From Acidobacteriaceae bacterium (lineage in GTDB: Bacteria > Acidobacteriota > Terriglobia > Terriglobales > Acidobacteriaceae), in contig PLCO01000063.1 in the NCBI GenBank assembly GCA_003134815.1, forward strand, positions 1 to 64,000: DNA of 64,000 nucleotides, read 5' to 3'. A program made the position numbers and the translations under genes. Position 1 is the first letter of the stretch. The number at the start of each line of letters is the position of its first letter. The notes under the pieces were generated by a model that worked only from the letters and a program-made list of their open reading frames with translations, was not told the DNA's origin and did no database searches. Below, in pieces: positions 53,160 to 61,871 of this stretch.

Positions 53160-54041
53160 CTACCCCGCGCTCTTCACGCGCACCACTGTGATCTTTTCAA
53201 ATCCCTCTTCAAAGACCGGCGGCTTGAGCTTTTCGGCCATCTTGCGCATGATGTCTTCGCTTACCGAGCGGTCACGCTGGCGATTGCGGTCGAGGCAAAC
53301 TTCAAGCGGCACATCAAAGAAGACGGCCTGCACCTCGTATCCAAAGCTCTTGGCCATCTTGATCCACTGGCGGCGCTCGTGGGTGGAGAGGTTGGTGGCG
53401 TCAACATAGTTCATGGGCATGCGTGCGATGAGCCGCGCGCGCAACAGCGATCGCAGGGTGGAGAAAACCAGACCCTGGTAGCGCTGCTCCTCTACGTCGT
53501 CGAAGAGAATGTTGCGCAAGAGGTCAGACGACAGCGGCGTGACGCCGCGGCGGCCGAACCACGTAGTCTTGCCGGAACCAGGCAGGCCGATGGCGAGAAC
53601 GACGAATCCCTTGGGAGCCTGCGGTGAGAGTTCGCCGGCAGCGGGAGCACCTGTAAGCCGCGCCGGCATCTCGGGCTGGGTCTCGACTTCGAGGCGGCCG
53701 GATCCGGCAGGCTCATTCCAATCTTGCTTCGCTGGCCATTCACGCTTCGCGGGTCTCTCTTGCTTCGTGGGCGGCTCAGGTCGTGCAGGCTGGTCGTGCT
53801 GCCTTGGCCGCGCTGGCCGTTCCGGAGCCGCTGCGCGATGCGGCCGTGCCGGCTGGGCATGACTGGGCTCCTGCCGGGATTCCTGCCGGCGTTCCGGTGC
53901 GCGGGGCACGGCGTGTGGGCGCGCCTGCACTTCGTCCGGATAAAGCGGCACCAGCGGAGCCGGTTGATTCGATGGAAGTTCCTGGCCGATTTTGCCTGTG
54001 GATTCGGAAGTATTGGGACCACGTCTGGAGCGTCTTCTCAT
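53160..54041 (-). CDS. AAA/polynucleotide-kinase-like ATPase with Pro-rich N terminus
   Basis: The C-terminal 150 residues of 293 form a P-loop kinase: Walker A GLPGSGKTTWF, then SSDLLRNILFDDVEEQ, VDATNLSTHERRQWIKMAKSFGYEVQAVFFDVPLEVCLDRNRQRDR, as in zeta-toxin/PNKP-like small-molecule or RNA kinases. The N-terminal half is Pro/Ala/Arg/Gln-rich and low complexity, with a clear 18-bp array at 53726-53779 encoding KQERPA, KREWPA-type units. ATG 54041 is the likely start. A partial duplicate lies downstream at 52519-52690. Confidence 0.8.
   Translation of the reverse strand: MRRRSRRGPNTSESTGKIGQELPSNQPAPLVPLYPDEVQARPHAVPRAPERRQESRQEPSHAQPARPHRAAAPERPARPRQHDQPARPEPPTKQERPAKREWPAKQDWNEPAGSGRLEVETQPEMPARLTGAPAAGELSPQAPKGFVVLAIGLPGSGKTTWFGRRGVTPLSSDLLRNILFDDVEEQRYQGLVFSTLRSLLRARLIARMPMNYVDATNLSTHERRQWIKMAKSFGYEVQAVFFDVPLEVCLDRNRQRDRSVSEDIMRKMAEKLKPPVFEEGFEKITVVRVKSAG
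53726..53779. repeat. 18-bp tandem repeat in kinase gene
   Basis: Three 18-bp units beginning GCTTCG (53726, 53744, 53762) encode PTKQER, PAKREW and PAKQDW-like hexads within a longer Pro/Ala-rich low-complexity region. Confidence 0.8.
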
Positions 54042-54291
54042 ACTGCTGATTATCCTAGCTGAAAGCCTTCGCTTCCACCCGAATACCATACTGGGCGACA
54101 GCGCGGCAAATAATGTGCACTACGGTACATAACAGGCCGATTGAGGGAACGTCGCCATTGCGGTCGAGAATCGTATGCGACGAGAACGCGGGTAGTGAGT
54201 AGTGGTGTAGTTTAAAAGTCCAGAGTTGGCCCTGGAGCCGAGCCGCCCCCTTGCGCCTCTTCTGAGAGCCTGACATCATGAATTGAACAAG

Positions 54292-54933
54292 ATGCCAGAA
54301 TTCGTACAGATCGGTTTTCGGCCGTCGATTTCTGCCATCGCTGGTGCTCCGAAGCCGCGCGCTCCAGTGCTTTGGATTCAGGGTGTCACGCTGGCATGGA
54401 TGCTTGTGGAATTCGGCGTCTCTGCATATGCTGCTGTAACGGCTCACAGCCCTGCGATGTTAGCCTTTGGCTCCGACAGCCTGGTAGAGCTCCTGTCCGC
54501 TACTGTAGTGCTCTTGCAGTGGATTCCGAGCCTGTCAATCTCGGAACTGAGGGCAAGCCGAACAGCCGGAGCTCTGCTTTTTGTGCTCGCCTTCGTGGTT
54601 GCGGCGATTGCGGTTGCGTCATTGGCTCTTCGGTCGCGGCCTGCAACCAGTTACGCGGGCATAGCAATCACCATCGTGGCGCTGATCGCCATGCCTATTC
54701 TAGCCTTCCTCAAGCGCCGTGAGGCTCGTCTCAGTAAGAATGCAGCCCTGGCCGCCGATGCAGTGCAATCCGCTACTTGCGCGTATCTTGCGCTCATCGC
54801 GCTGGCTGGCCTCGCTATCAATGCAGCACTCCATGTCGCGTGGTTCGATTCGGTTGCAGCTTTAGTGGCTGTTCCCATCCTCATCAAGGAGGGTAGATCG
54901 GCTTGGCAAGGCCATGCCTGCGGATGTTGCTGA
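54292..54933 (+). CDS. Cation transporter (CDF-like, Cys-tailed)
   Basis: A 213-residue membrane protein with six hydrophobic segments. FGSDSLVELLSATVVLLQW and AADAVQSATCAYLALIALAGLAIN occupy the positions of the metal-site helices of cation diffusion facilitators, and FDSVAALVAVPILIKEGRSAW follows. The cytosolic C-terminal domain is missing and the protein ends HACGCC, as in a short CDF-like subgroup. Probably exports a divalent metal ion. No strong ribosome site; ATG 54292 chosen. Confidence 0.75.
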   Translation: MPEFVQIGFRPSISAIAGAPKPRAPVLWIQGVTLAWMLVEFGVSAYAAVTAHSPAMLAFGSDSLVELLSATVVLLQWIPSLSISELRASRTAGALLFVLAFVVAAIAVASLALRSRPATSYAGIAITIVALIAMPILAFLKRREARLSKNAALAADAVQSATCAYLALIALAGLAINAALHVAWFDSVAALVAVPILIKEGRSAWQGHACGCC

Positions 54934-55101
54934 GAGCCTGATTTTCAAACTACACCTCTACCCACTGCAGGCCGCAATGATACGATCAAGAGTTTGGTGG
55001 AAACGTATTTTTGACCCACTTCAGACGCCGGACAAGTTAGATTTCAAATCGGCAGCTTTTTCAATCCACATGCCTCTCAGACCACGAAGGAGAAACGACA
55101 C

Positions 55102-56106
55102 ATGGCAGTAAAGGTTGGTATCAACGGCTTTGGCCGCATCGGACGCAACGTTTTGCGCGCCGCCCTGGGCAATAACGAAATCGATTTTGTCGCCGTCAAC
55201 GACTTGACCAGCCCGGCAACGCTGGCGCACCTGCTCAAGTACGACTCGATTTTGGGCAACCTGAAGAACGACATCCAATCGGGCGAGGACTTTATCTCGG
55301 TCGACGGCAAAAAGATCAAGGTTACCTCCGAACGCGACCCCGCCAAGCTGGACTGGGCTTCGGTAGGCGCTCAGGTTGTAATCGAATCGACCGGCTTCTT
55401 TACCGACGCGACCAAGGCCAAGGCGCACTTGGGCTCGACCGTTAAGAAAGTCATCATCTCGGCGCCGGCCACCAATGAAGACATCACAATCGTGCTGGGC
55501 GTGAACGAGGACAAGTACGATCCGGCGAAGCACAACATCATTTCGAACGCCAGTTGCACCACTAATTGCCTGGCGCCGGTGGTCAAGGTGATTCTCGAAA
55601 CCACTGGTCTCGTATCCGGAATCATGACCACCATTCATAGCTACACCAATGACCAGGTCATCCTCGACTTTCCGCACAAGGACCTTCGCCGCGCCCGCGC
55701 CGCTGCGCTCAACATGATTCCCAGCTCCACCGGCGCAGCCAAGGCGCTGAAGCTGGTAATCCCGGAGACCGCCGGCAAGCTGGACGGTTTTGCGATTCGC
55801 GTTCCAACTCCCAATGTCTCGATCGTCGACCTGACATACATCGCCGAGAAGCCCACCACAGTCGATGCCTTGAACGCAGCCTTCAAGACCGCCTCCGAGG
55901 GGAAACTGAAGGGCATTCTGGGTGTCGATTCGAACCTGCTGGTCAGCTCGGACTTCAAGGGCGACAAGCGCAGCTCGATTGTGGATGCGCCGCTGACCAA
56001 GGTCGTGGGCCAGAGCGTGAAGGTGCTGAGCTGGTACGACAACGAGTGGGGTTACTCGAACCGCGTCGTCGACCTCGTCGGCTTCCTGGCCAAGAAGGGC
56101 CTGTAA
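55102..56106 (+). CDS. gap: Glyceraldehyde-3-phosphate dehydrogenase, type I
   Basis: Glycolytic enzyme, 334 residues. NAD domain GINGFGRIGRNVLRAAL; catalytic Cys in SNASCTTNCLAPV; IHSYTNDQ; RRARAAALNMIPSSTGAAKAL; C-terminal SWYDNEWGYSNRVVDL. GAAGGAG lies upstream of ATG. It heads gap-pgk-tpiA. Confidence 0.97.
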   Translation: MAVKVGINGFGRIGRNVLRAALGNNEIDFVAVNDLTSPATLAHLLKYDSILGNLKNDIQSGEDFISVDGKKIKVTSERDPAKLDWASVGAQVVIESTGFFTDATKAKAHLGSTVKKVIISAPATNEDITIVLGVNEDKYDPAKHNIISNASCTTNCLAPVVKVILETTGLVSGIMTTIHSYTNDQVILDFPHKDLRRARAAALNMIPSSTGAAKALKLVIPETAGKLDGFAIRVPTPNVSIVDLTYIAEKPTTVDALNAAFKTASEGKLKGILGVDSNLLVSSDFKGDKRSSIVDAPLTKVVGQSVKVLSWYDNEWGYSNRVVDLVGFLAKKGL

Positions 56107-56277
56107 GAACGGTTGTCAGTGGTCAGTTGTCGGTGGTCAGTTTTGGCATGCTCTTCATGTGCGCGGCTGCCTGGTCAAGGCAGCCGCAACCCATTTGTCG
56201 AAACTGACCGCTGATCAGTGATCGATAGCAACTGACAACTGATGACTGAAAACTGACAACTGAAGAAAGGCACTCCC
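56107..56277. repeat. gap-pgk intergenic inverted repeats and hairpin
   Basis: 56110-56142 has degenerate copies of GTCAGTTGTC/GTGGTCAG; 56201-56268 has complementary copies (GACAACTGA, AACTGAC). Between them is a perfect 10-bp hairpin GCGGCTGCCT/AGGCAGCCGC (56163-56187, 5-base loop), not followed by a T-run. The whole spacer could fold into a branched structure affecting pgk expression or mRNA processing. Confidence 0.7.
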
Positions 56278-57492
56278 ATGGCCAAGCTTTCGATTCAAGA
56301 TATCGATCTGACCAATAAGCGTCTGTTTATCCGCGTCGATTTCAATGTTCCGCTGACTGAAGACGGCGCGATGATCACCGACGACACGCGCATTGTTGCA
56401 ACGTTGCCGACGATCGAGTACGCGCTGCGGATGAATGCAAAGGTGATTCTGGCTTCGCACCTGGGCCGGCCCAAGGGCAAGCCGAATCCGAAATATTCGC
56501 TCAAGCCAGTGGTCACGCGGTTGCGCGAGCTGCTCGACAAGAAACTTGGCGAGGGCATCAACGTGGCCTTCTCGCCGGATTGCGTTGGCGAGATTGCCGA
56601 GGAGCTTGCGCGGCAGCTTGAGTCGGGCCAGGTGCTGCTGCTTGAAAACCTGCGCTTCCACGCCGAAGAGGAGGCCAACGATCCGGCCTTCTCAAAAGCA
56701 CTGGCCGCGCTTGCCGAAGTCTATGTGAACGACGCGTTCGGATCGGCGCACCGCGCGCACGCATCGACCGAGGGCATTACACACTACCTCAAGCCAGCCG
56801 TGGCCGGCCTGCTGATGGAAAAAGAAATTACATACCTCGGCAAGGCGCTCGAAAATCCCGAGAAGCCGTTTGTGGCCATCATCGGCGGATCGAAAATCTC
56901 CGGCAAGGTCGACGTAATCCAGAACCTGCTCGACAAGGTGGACACGCTGGTGATCGTGGGCGGCATGGCGTATACCTTTCAACGCGCGCTGGGCGTCAAG
57001 ACCGGCAAATCGCTTGTTGAGGAAGACAAGATCGAGATGGCGAAGGATGCGATCGCCAAGGCAAAAGCCAAGGGCGTCAAACTCCTATTGCCTGTCGACA
57101 ACATTCTGGCCGACAAATTTGCAGCGGACGCGAAAACGCAGGTGTGGGATTGCTCCGTCGACTTTCCAGATGACTGGCAGGGGCTCGACATCGGGCCGCA
57201 GACTATCAAGGCAATTGAAGAAGTGATTTTGACGGCGAAGACAATTGTCTGGAACGGGCCCGCGGGCGTGTTTGAATTTCCGCGCTTCGCCGTGGGAACG
57301 AACGCGATTGCGCGGGCAGTTGCAGCGAATAGGACAGCGACGTCGATCATCGGCGGTGGCGATTCGGTTTCGGCAATCAACCAAGCCGGCGTAGCCGACC
57401 AGATCACGCACATCTCGACGGGCGGCGGAGCTTCACTGGAGTTTCTCGAAGGCAAAAAACTGCCGGGCGTCGAGGCGCTGACGGATAAATAA
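56278..57492 (+). CDS. pgk: Phosphoglycerate kinase
   Basis: Glycolytic kinase, 404 residues. [60 protein letters not shown] and [18 protein letters not shown] belong to the N-domain; [18 protein letters not shown] and [13 protein letters not shown] with [22 protein letters not shown] close the C-domain. GAAAGGCAC precedes ATG. Confidence 0.97.
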   Translation: MAKLSIQDIDLTNKRLFIRVDFNVPLTEDGAMITDDTRIVATLPTIEYALRMNAKVILASHLGRPKGKPNPKYSLKPVVTRLRELLDKKLGEGINVAFSPDCVGEIAEELARQLESGQVLLLENLRFHAEEEANDPAFSKALAALAEVYVNDAFGSAHRAHASTEGITHYLKPAVAGLLMEKEITYLGKALENPEKPFVAIIGGSKISGKVDVIQNLLDKVDTLVIVGGMAYTFQRALGVKTGKSLVEEDKIEMAKDAIAKAKAKGVKLLLPVDNILADKFAADAKTQVWDCSVDFPDDWQGLDIGPQTIKAIEEVILTAKTIVWNGPAGVFEFPRFAVGTNAIARAVAANRTATSIIGGGDSVSAINQAGVADQITHISTGGGASLEFLEGKKLPGVEALTDK

Positions 57493-57506
57493 AGAAGAGG
57501 CGCGTG

Positions 57507-57710
57507 CTAGCCGCGGCGGCCTTCGGGTGTCTGACCTTTAGCGTCTCTCCCAGACGGTTTTTCCAACTCAATCTGCGGCGACATGGGCACGACGCGAACC
57601 AGCGGCTTGCCTCTCTTTGTAACGATGATTGTCCCGCCCGTCTCCGCCACCCAATCGAAGAGCCCCAGGCATTTCGCCCTGAACTCAGTGGCCGTCATTG
57701 TCCTCGTCAT
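57507..57710 (-). CDS. Orphan Phd/YefM-type antitoxin
   Basis: A 67-residue protein: TATEFRAKCLGLFDWVAETGGTIIVTKRGKPLVRVVPMSP, the Phd/YefM DNA-binding domain. No toxin gene lies on either side (pgk and tpiA flank it), so it is an orphan. The C-terminal tail is short and basic (SGRDAKGQTPEGRRG). Confidence 0.8.
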   Translation of the reverse strand: MTRTMTATEFRAKCLGLFDWVAETGGTIIVTKRGKPLVRVVPMSPQIELEKPSGRDAKGQTPEGRRG

Positions 57711-57838
57711 ATGCCGTCCCTATAAGAGGAGCCTACCGCCATTCTTTGAGACCTTTGATCGGAACTTTTATTCGTTGTGCTTGGCGTCACCCAAATCGGT
57801 AATTTAATCCACTAGAATCGAATTGAGGAAACCAGAAA

Positions 57839-58591
57839 ATGGCTCGTAAAGCACTCATTGCCGCCAATTGGAAGATGTATAAGACGCCCGCCGAAGCCAA
57901 GGCGTTTGTGGACGCTTTTTTGCCGCTCGTTGCCGGGCACGCGCGCGACGAAATCGCGCTGTTCCCTTCTCCGGTGCTGCTCCCGACCGTAATTCCGGCC
58001 TGCAAGGGGTCGAATGTGGCCGTCGGCGCGCAAAATATCCATTTCGCCGAGGAAGGCGCCTACACCGGCGAGACTTCGATTTTGCAACTAAAGGCCGTCG
58101 GCGGGACGCATACGCTCATCGGCCACTCCGAGCGGCGGCAATATTTCGCAGAGACCGACGAGATTGTGAACAAGAAGCTGCACACCGCGCTCAAACACGG
58201 CGTAGTGCCGGTGGTGTGCGTCGGCGAGGTGCTGGAGGAGCGTGAGGCCGGCAAAACGGCGAGCGTGCTCAAGACGCAGGTGACAGGCGCATTTGTGGGG
58301 ATTACGCCCGTGGCTGCAAAGCCGATCGTGATCGCGTACGAGCCGGTGTGGGCGATTGGCACGGGCAAGACCGCGACGCCGGAGATTGCCGCCGACGCGC
58401 ACAGCATCATTCGCGCGGAAGTGGCCAAGCTGCTGGGCGCAGATGTAGCCTTGGGCGTGCGCATTCTCTACGGAGGCAGCGTGAAGCCCGACAACGCGAC
58501 CGCGCTGATCAGCCTCGAAGAAATTGACGGCGCGTTGGTGGGCGGCGCGAGCCTCAAGCCGGATTCGTTTGCGGCGATTGTGAAGTACTGA
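57839..58591 (+). CDS. tpiA: Triosephosphate isomerase
   Basis: Glycolytic enzyme, 250 residues. AANWKMYKTPAEA at the N terminus, GAQNIHFAEEGAYTGE, IGHSERRQYFAETDE with catalytic His, VIAYEPVWAIGTG with catalytic Glu, and YGGSVKPDNA, GALVGGASL near the end. GAGGAAAC precedes ATG. It follows gap and pgk on the same strand after the orphan antitoxin. Confidence 0.97.
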   Translation: MARKALIAANWKMYKTPAEAKAFVDAFLPLVAGHARDEIALFPSPVLLPTVIPACKGSNVAVGAQNIHFAEEGAYTGETSILQLKAVGGTHTLIGHSERRQYFAETDEIVNKKLHTALKHGVVPVVCVGEVLEEREAGKTASVLKTQVTGAFVGITPVAAKPIVIAYEPVWAIGTGKTATPEIAADAHSIIRAEVAKLLGADVALGVRILYGGSVKPDNATALISLEEIDGALVGGASLKPDSFAAIVKY

Positions 58592-58694
58592 GATAAGCAG
58601 CAAGTTCGCGCCCGCTGCGCGGGCCTTAGCGAGTTAGCAGGTTCGCAGAGCCGACGGCGTTAGTCGACCTTCGCAAGCGATGAAGCGTGAGACG

Positions 58695-58743
58695 AAAACA
58701 AACGGCCGCTCGGAGCGAAAAGCTTCGGGCGGCTTTTGTTTTG
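58695..58743. terminator. Bidirectional terminator between tpiA and nuoN
   Basis: GCCGC (58705-58709) and GCGGC (58729-58733) form a stem closed by a GAAA-type loop region, flanked by an A-rich AAAACAAA on the left and CTTTTGTTTT on the right. Arms therefore end in T-runs on both strands, as expected between convergent tpiA and nuoN. Confidence 0.7.
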
Positions 58744-58782
58744 CATCGCATTCGTGTTCCACCATGCGGATTAATTGCGCGA

Positions 58783-60366
58783 TTACATCGCCGGGTAGAA
58801 CCCGGCGATCCAGTTCTGCAGCAGCGCCGGGAAGCAGCCGAGCACGACGACAGCGGCAGCAATCGCAACCAGGACAATCAACGTGACTGGATGCACGTGG
58901 ATACGCGATCCGTCGCTGGCGGGCATGACGTAAGCGCGCTTGAGCACCTGCAGATAGTAGTAGAGCGAGACGGCGCTGAATGCAATGGCGAGCGCGACGA
59001 GGGTGAGGTTCTCGGCTGGCAGCGAGGACAAGGGCCCTTTAAGAAAGCCATACGAGCCCCAGTTCAGTACTGTTGCGAAGAGATTGAACTTGGCCCAGAA
59101 ACCGACCAGCGGCGGAATCCCGGCGAGCGAGAGAAAGAGCACAAGCAGCACGGCGGCTAGCAGTGGATTGCGCTTGTGCAGGCCGAGGAAGGCGTCGAGT
59201 TTGTCGCTGCCCGCAGCGCGCTCGACGACGTCGACGACGCCGAAGGCTCCGATGGTGGTGAGGCCGTAGGTAACGATGTAGTAGAGGATGGCCTGCGCGC
59301 TGGCGTTCGACCAGGAGAAGAACGCGAGGCCGAGCAGAATGTAGCCTGCGTGCGCGATGGCTGAGTAAGCAAGCAGGCGGCGGACGCTCGTTTGCGCCAG
59401 CGCAGCCAGGTTGCCGAGAACCATCGAGAGCACGGAGAGAACCATGAGGATCATCGGCCAAGTGTTAAAGCCTGGAATAATACGCCCAATCCGGGCACCG
59501 GCAGGGTACGACCTGACAGCTCCAAGCACGCCAGTGAGGTGCAAGCTCTGCATAAAGTGCAGGGTGACTGTGCTAATCGAGATCAGCAAAGCGAAGCTCG
59601 CGACCTTAGAGACGGATGCGATAAACGCAGCGGCGGGAGCAGGCGCACCCTCGTATGTGTCGGGTGCCCATAGATGGAACGGGACAGCAGCAATCTTGAA
59701 GCCGAGGCCGGCGGCGATCATGACCAGCGCGATATAAAGCAGCGGCGCGCCGCCGTTGGCCGACGCCACGTAGGTACCGAGCACAACACGCGGCAGGCTC
59801 GTTGAACCCGACAGCCCGTAGAGATAGCTAAAGCCGAAAAGCAGAAACGCAGCCGACATGCCGCCGAAGAGGTAGTACTTGATGGCCGCCTCGGCGCTCT
59901 TACCGGATTGCTTGGCAAAGGCGGTGAGGATGTAGAGGCCGAGTGACAAAAGCTCAAGGCCCACGAAAATCACCAACAAGTCCTGCGCGGCGGAGATGAT
60001 CAGTCCGCCGGCTGCCGCCATCAATACGACAGAAACATACTCGCCGGGGTTGCGCGTGAAGCCTGTATCGACAAACAGCAACAACGTGATCGCGGTGAGC
60101 ACGAGGATGGCAACCTGTGCCACGCCAGCCGACCCGCCCGCGGCGAGCATAAGATCGCTTCCCGCGCTGAATCCTCCCCATCCCGCCGCATAGACGGCCC
60201 AGATGGCCGCAATGCAACCGGCGATTCCGATGAAAGCGGCGGCGCCAGTACGGACTTGAAGCGCCGCCTTGCGCAGAAATCCAAGATCGACGGCGAGCAC
60301 GAGCAGCGCGGCGATTTCAAGAGCCGTTTCAGGCAGCGTGGCCGTAAAGAGGGCGGCGTAGTTCAT
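58783..60366 (-). CDS. nuoN: NADH-quinone oxidoreductase subunit N
   Basis: Antiporter-like proton-channel subunit of complex I, 527 residues with about 14 membrane segments. AKQSGKSAEAAIKYYLFGGMSAAFLLFG, KIAAVPFHLWAPDTYEGAPAPAAAFIASVSKVASFALL and NLAALAQTSVRRLLAYSAIAHAGYILLGL contain the conserved Lys residues of the pump path. Its start overlaps the nuoM stop by 4 bases. It is the last gene of the operon. Confidence 0.95.
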   Translation of the reverse strand: MNYAALFTATLPETALEIAALLVLAVDLGFLRKAALQVRTGAAAFIGIAGCIAAIWAVYAAGWGGFSAGSDLMLAAGGSAGVAQVAILVLTAITLLLFVDTGFTRNPGEYVSVVLMAAAGGLIISAAQDLLVIFVGLELLSLGLYILTAFAKQSGKSAEAAIKYYLFGGMSAAFLLFGFSYLYGLSGSTSLPRVVLGTYVASANGGAPLLYIALVMIAAGLGFKIAAVPFHLWAPDTYEGAPAPAAAFIASVSKVASFALLISISTVTLHFMQSLHLTGVLGAVRSYPAGARIGRIIPGFNTWPMILMVLSVLSMVLGNLAALAQTSVRRLLAYSAIAHAGYILLGLAFFSWSNASAQAILYYIVTYGLTTIGAFGVVDVVERAAGSDKLDAFLGLHKRNPLLAAVLLVLFLSLAGIPPLVGFWAKFNLFATVLNWGSYGFLKGPLSSLPAENLTLVALAIAFSAVSLYYYLQVLKRAYVMPASDGSRIHVHPVTLIVLVAIAAAVVVLGCFPALLQNWIAGFYPAM

Positions 60367-61868
60367 TGCGCGCCTCCTGCGAGCAGCGCTTTCACGGCCG
60401 GCTCAATTTGGTCGAGAAGAATGCGCGGGTAGAGGCCGACGACGAGCGTGGAGACGCCAAGCAGCGCGACGCCGGCGTATTCAGGCCACGTGATTGGGGC
60501 AAACTTGTGCGCCTGTTCGGCCTCAAGCTCGTGCGGCGTAGGCAGCGCGTCCGAGAAGAATGCTTTTTGCAGCGCGCGCCAAATGTAGGCGACGCCTACG
60601 ATGATGCCAATGCCGGAAACGATGGTCCACCAGGGATTGGCTTGCCACGCGCCGACCAAGACTTGCAGCTCGGCGACGAATCCGGAAAATCCCGGCAGGC
60701 CCATGGACGCGACGCCGGCAAAGACAAAGGCCCACGCCGCGAATGGCAGGCGTCTCGAGAGGTGCATGGGTTCGAGCTCGGCGAATTGGCGCGTGTGTGT
60801 GCGGTCGTACACGATGCGGCCGACGATGGCGAAGAGCAGTCCTGCGATAACGCCGTGCGAAAACATTTGCAGAACCGCGCCATCGAGGCCAATCTGGTTG
60901 AGAGTCATAAGGCCGAGCAGCACAAAGCCCATGTGACTCACGCTCGAGTAGCCGATGACAAATTTGAAGTCGGTTTGCGCGAGAGCGACGAGCGCGCCGT
61001 AGACAATGCCAATGACGGCGAGCCACGCAAAGACATCGCGCCACGAGCCTATTCCGATGAACGAAAATCCCCATGGATCGAGGCCGTGCGGAAAAAGTCC
61101 GATGCCCAAGCGAAGGCAGCCGTATGCGCCGAGCTTCATCACCACACCGGCGAGCAGCATTGAAGCGGCGGTGGGCGCGGCAACGTGGCCGGTAGGCGCC
61201 CATGTGTGGAACGGCCACATGCCGGCGAGAATCGCGAAACCAACAAAGACCAGCGGGAAGCACCACATCTGGAAGCTGACGGGCAGGCCAGCACGCGCAA
61301 GATCGCCCAGCGTGGTGGAATGGCTGCCCGCCATGGTGTAGGCCGCGAGCAGGCCGATCAGCACCATGGCCGAGCCGACGAACGAGTAGAGCGCGAGCTT
61401 CATGGCGCCATATTCGCGGCGCGTGGATCCCCAGATGGAGATAAGGAAATACTTGGGGACGATTGCAATTTCGTAGAAAACGAAAAGCAGAAAGAGATCG
61501 CCGCTCAGAAAGACGCCGTAGACTCCGCCGATAAGCGCAAAATAAAACGCGAAGAACTGGTTGGTGCGCAGATCGACATTCCAACTGAACAGAACGCCCG
61601 CGACGGAGGCGATGCCGGTGAGCAAAACGAGCACGCGGCTGATGCCGTCCGCGGCGAGCAGAAAATGAATGCCGATGGATGGCACCCAAAGCACGTCGAC
61701 GAAAACCTGGCGACCCTGGCCCATGCCCGCGGCGAAACCCGCGACAGCGATGGCGAGCCCGGCGACGGCGACGGCGAGCGCCCACCAGCGGACGAAAATT
61801 GGCCGCGCGGCTGGCAGCAGCGCCGAGATCAGCGCGCCGGCAAACGAAATGTAGATGGCCCAGGCCAT
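60363..61868 (-). CDS. nuoM: NADH-quinone oxidoreductase subunit M (copy 2)
   Basis: Proton-pumping subunit, 501 residues. DGISRVLVLLTGIASVAGVLFS, FFLFYEIAIVPKYFLISIWG-like segment, FAILAGMWPFHTWAPTGHVAAPTAASMLLAGVVMKLGAYGCLRLGI, and DFKFVIGYSSVSHMGFVLLGL match NuoM. A second nuoM-type gene directly precedes it with 3 bp between, so this operon has two. Confidence 0.93.
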   Translation of the reverse strand: MAWAIYISFAGALISALLPAARPIFVRWWALAVAVAGLAIAVAGFAAGMGQGRQVFVDVLWVPSIGIHFLLAADGISRVLVLLTGIASVAGVLFSWNVDLRTNQFFAFYFALIGGVYGVFLSGDLFLLFVFYEIAIVPKYFLISIWGSTRREYGAMKLALYSFVGSAMVLIGLLAAYTMAGSHSTTLGDLARAGLPVSFQMWCFPLVFVGFAILAGMWPFHTWAPTGHVAAPTAASMLLAGVVMKLGAYGCLRLGIGLFPHGLDPWGFSFIGIGSWRDVFAWLAVIGIVYGALVALAQTDFKFVIGYSSVSHMGFVLLGLMTLNQIGLDGAVLQMFSHGVIAGLLFAIVGRIVYDRTHTRQFAELEPMHLSRRLPFAAWAFVFAGVASMGLPGFSGFVAELQVLVGAWQANPWWTIVSGIGIIVGVAYIWRALQKAFFSDALPTPHELEAEQAHKFAPITWPEYAGVALLGVSTLVVGLYPRILLDQIEPAVKALLAGGAQ

Positions 61869-61871
61869 TCT

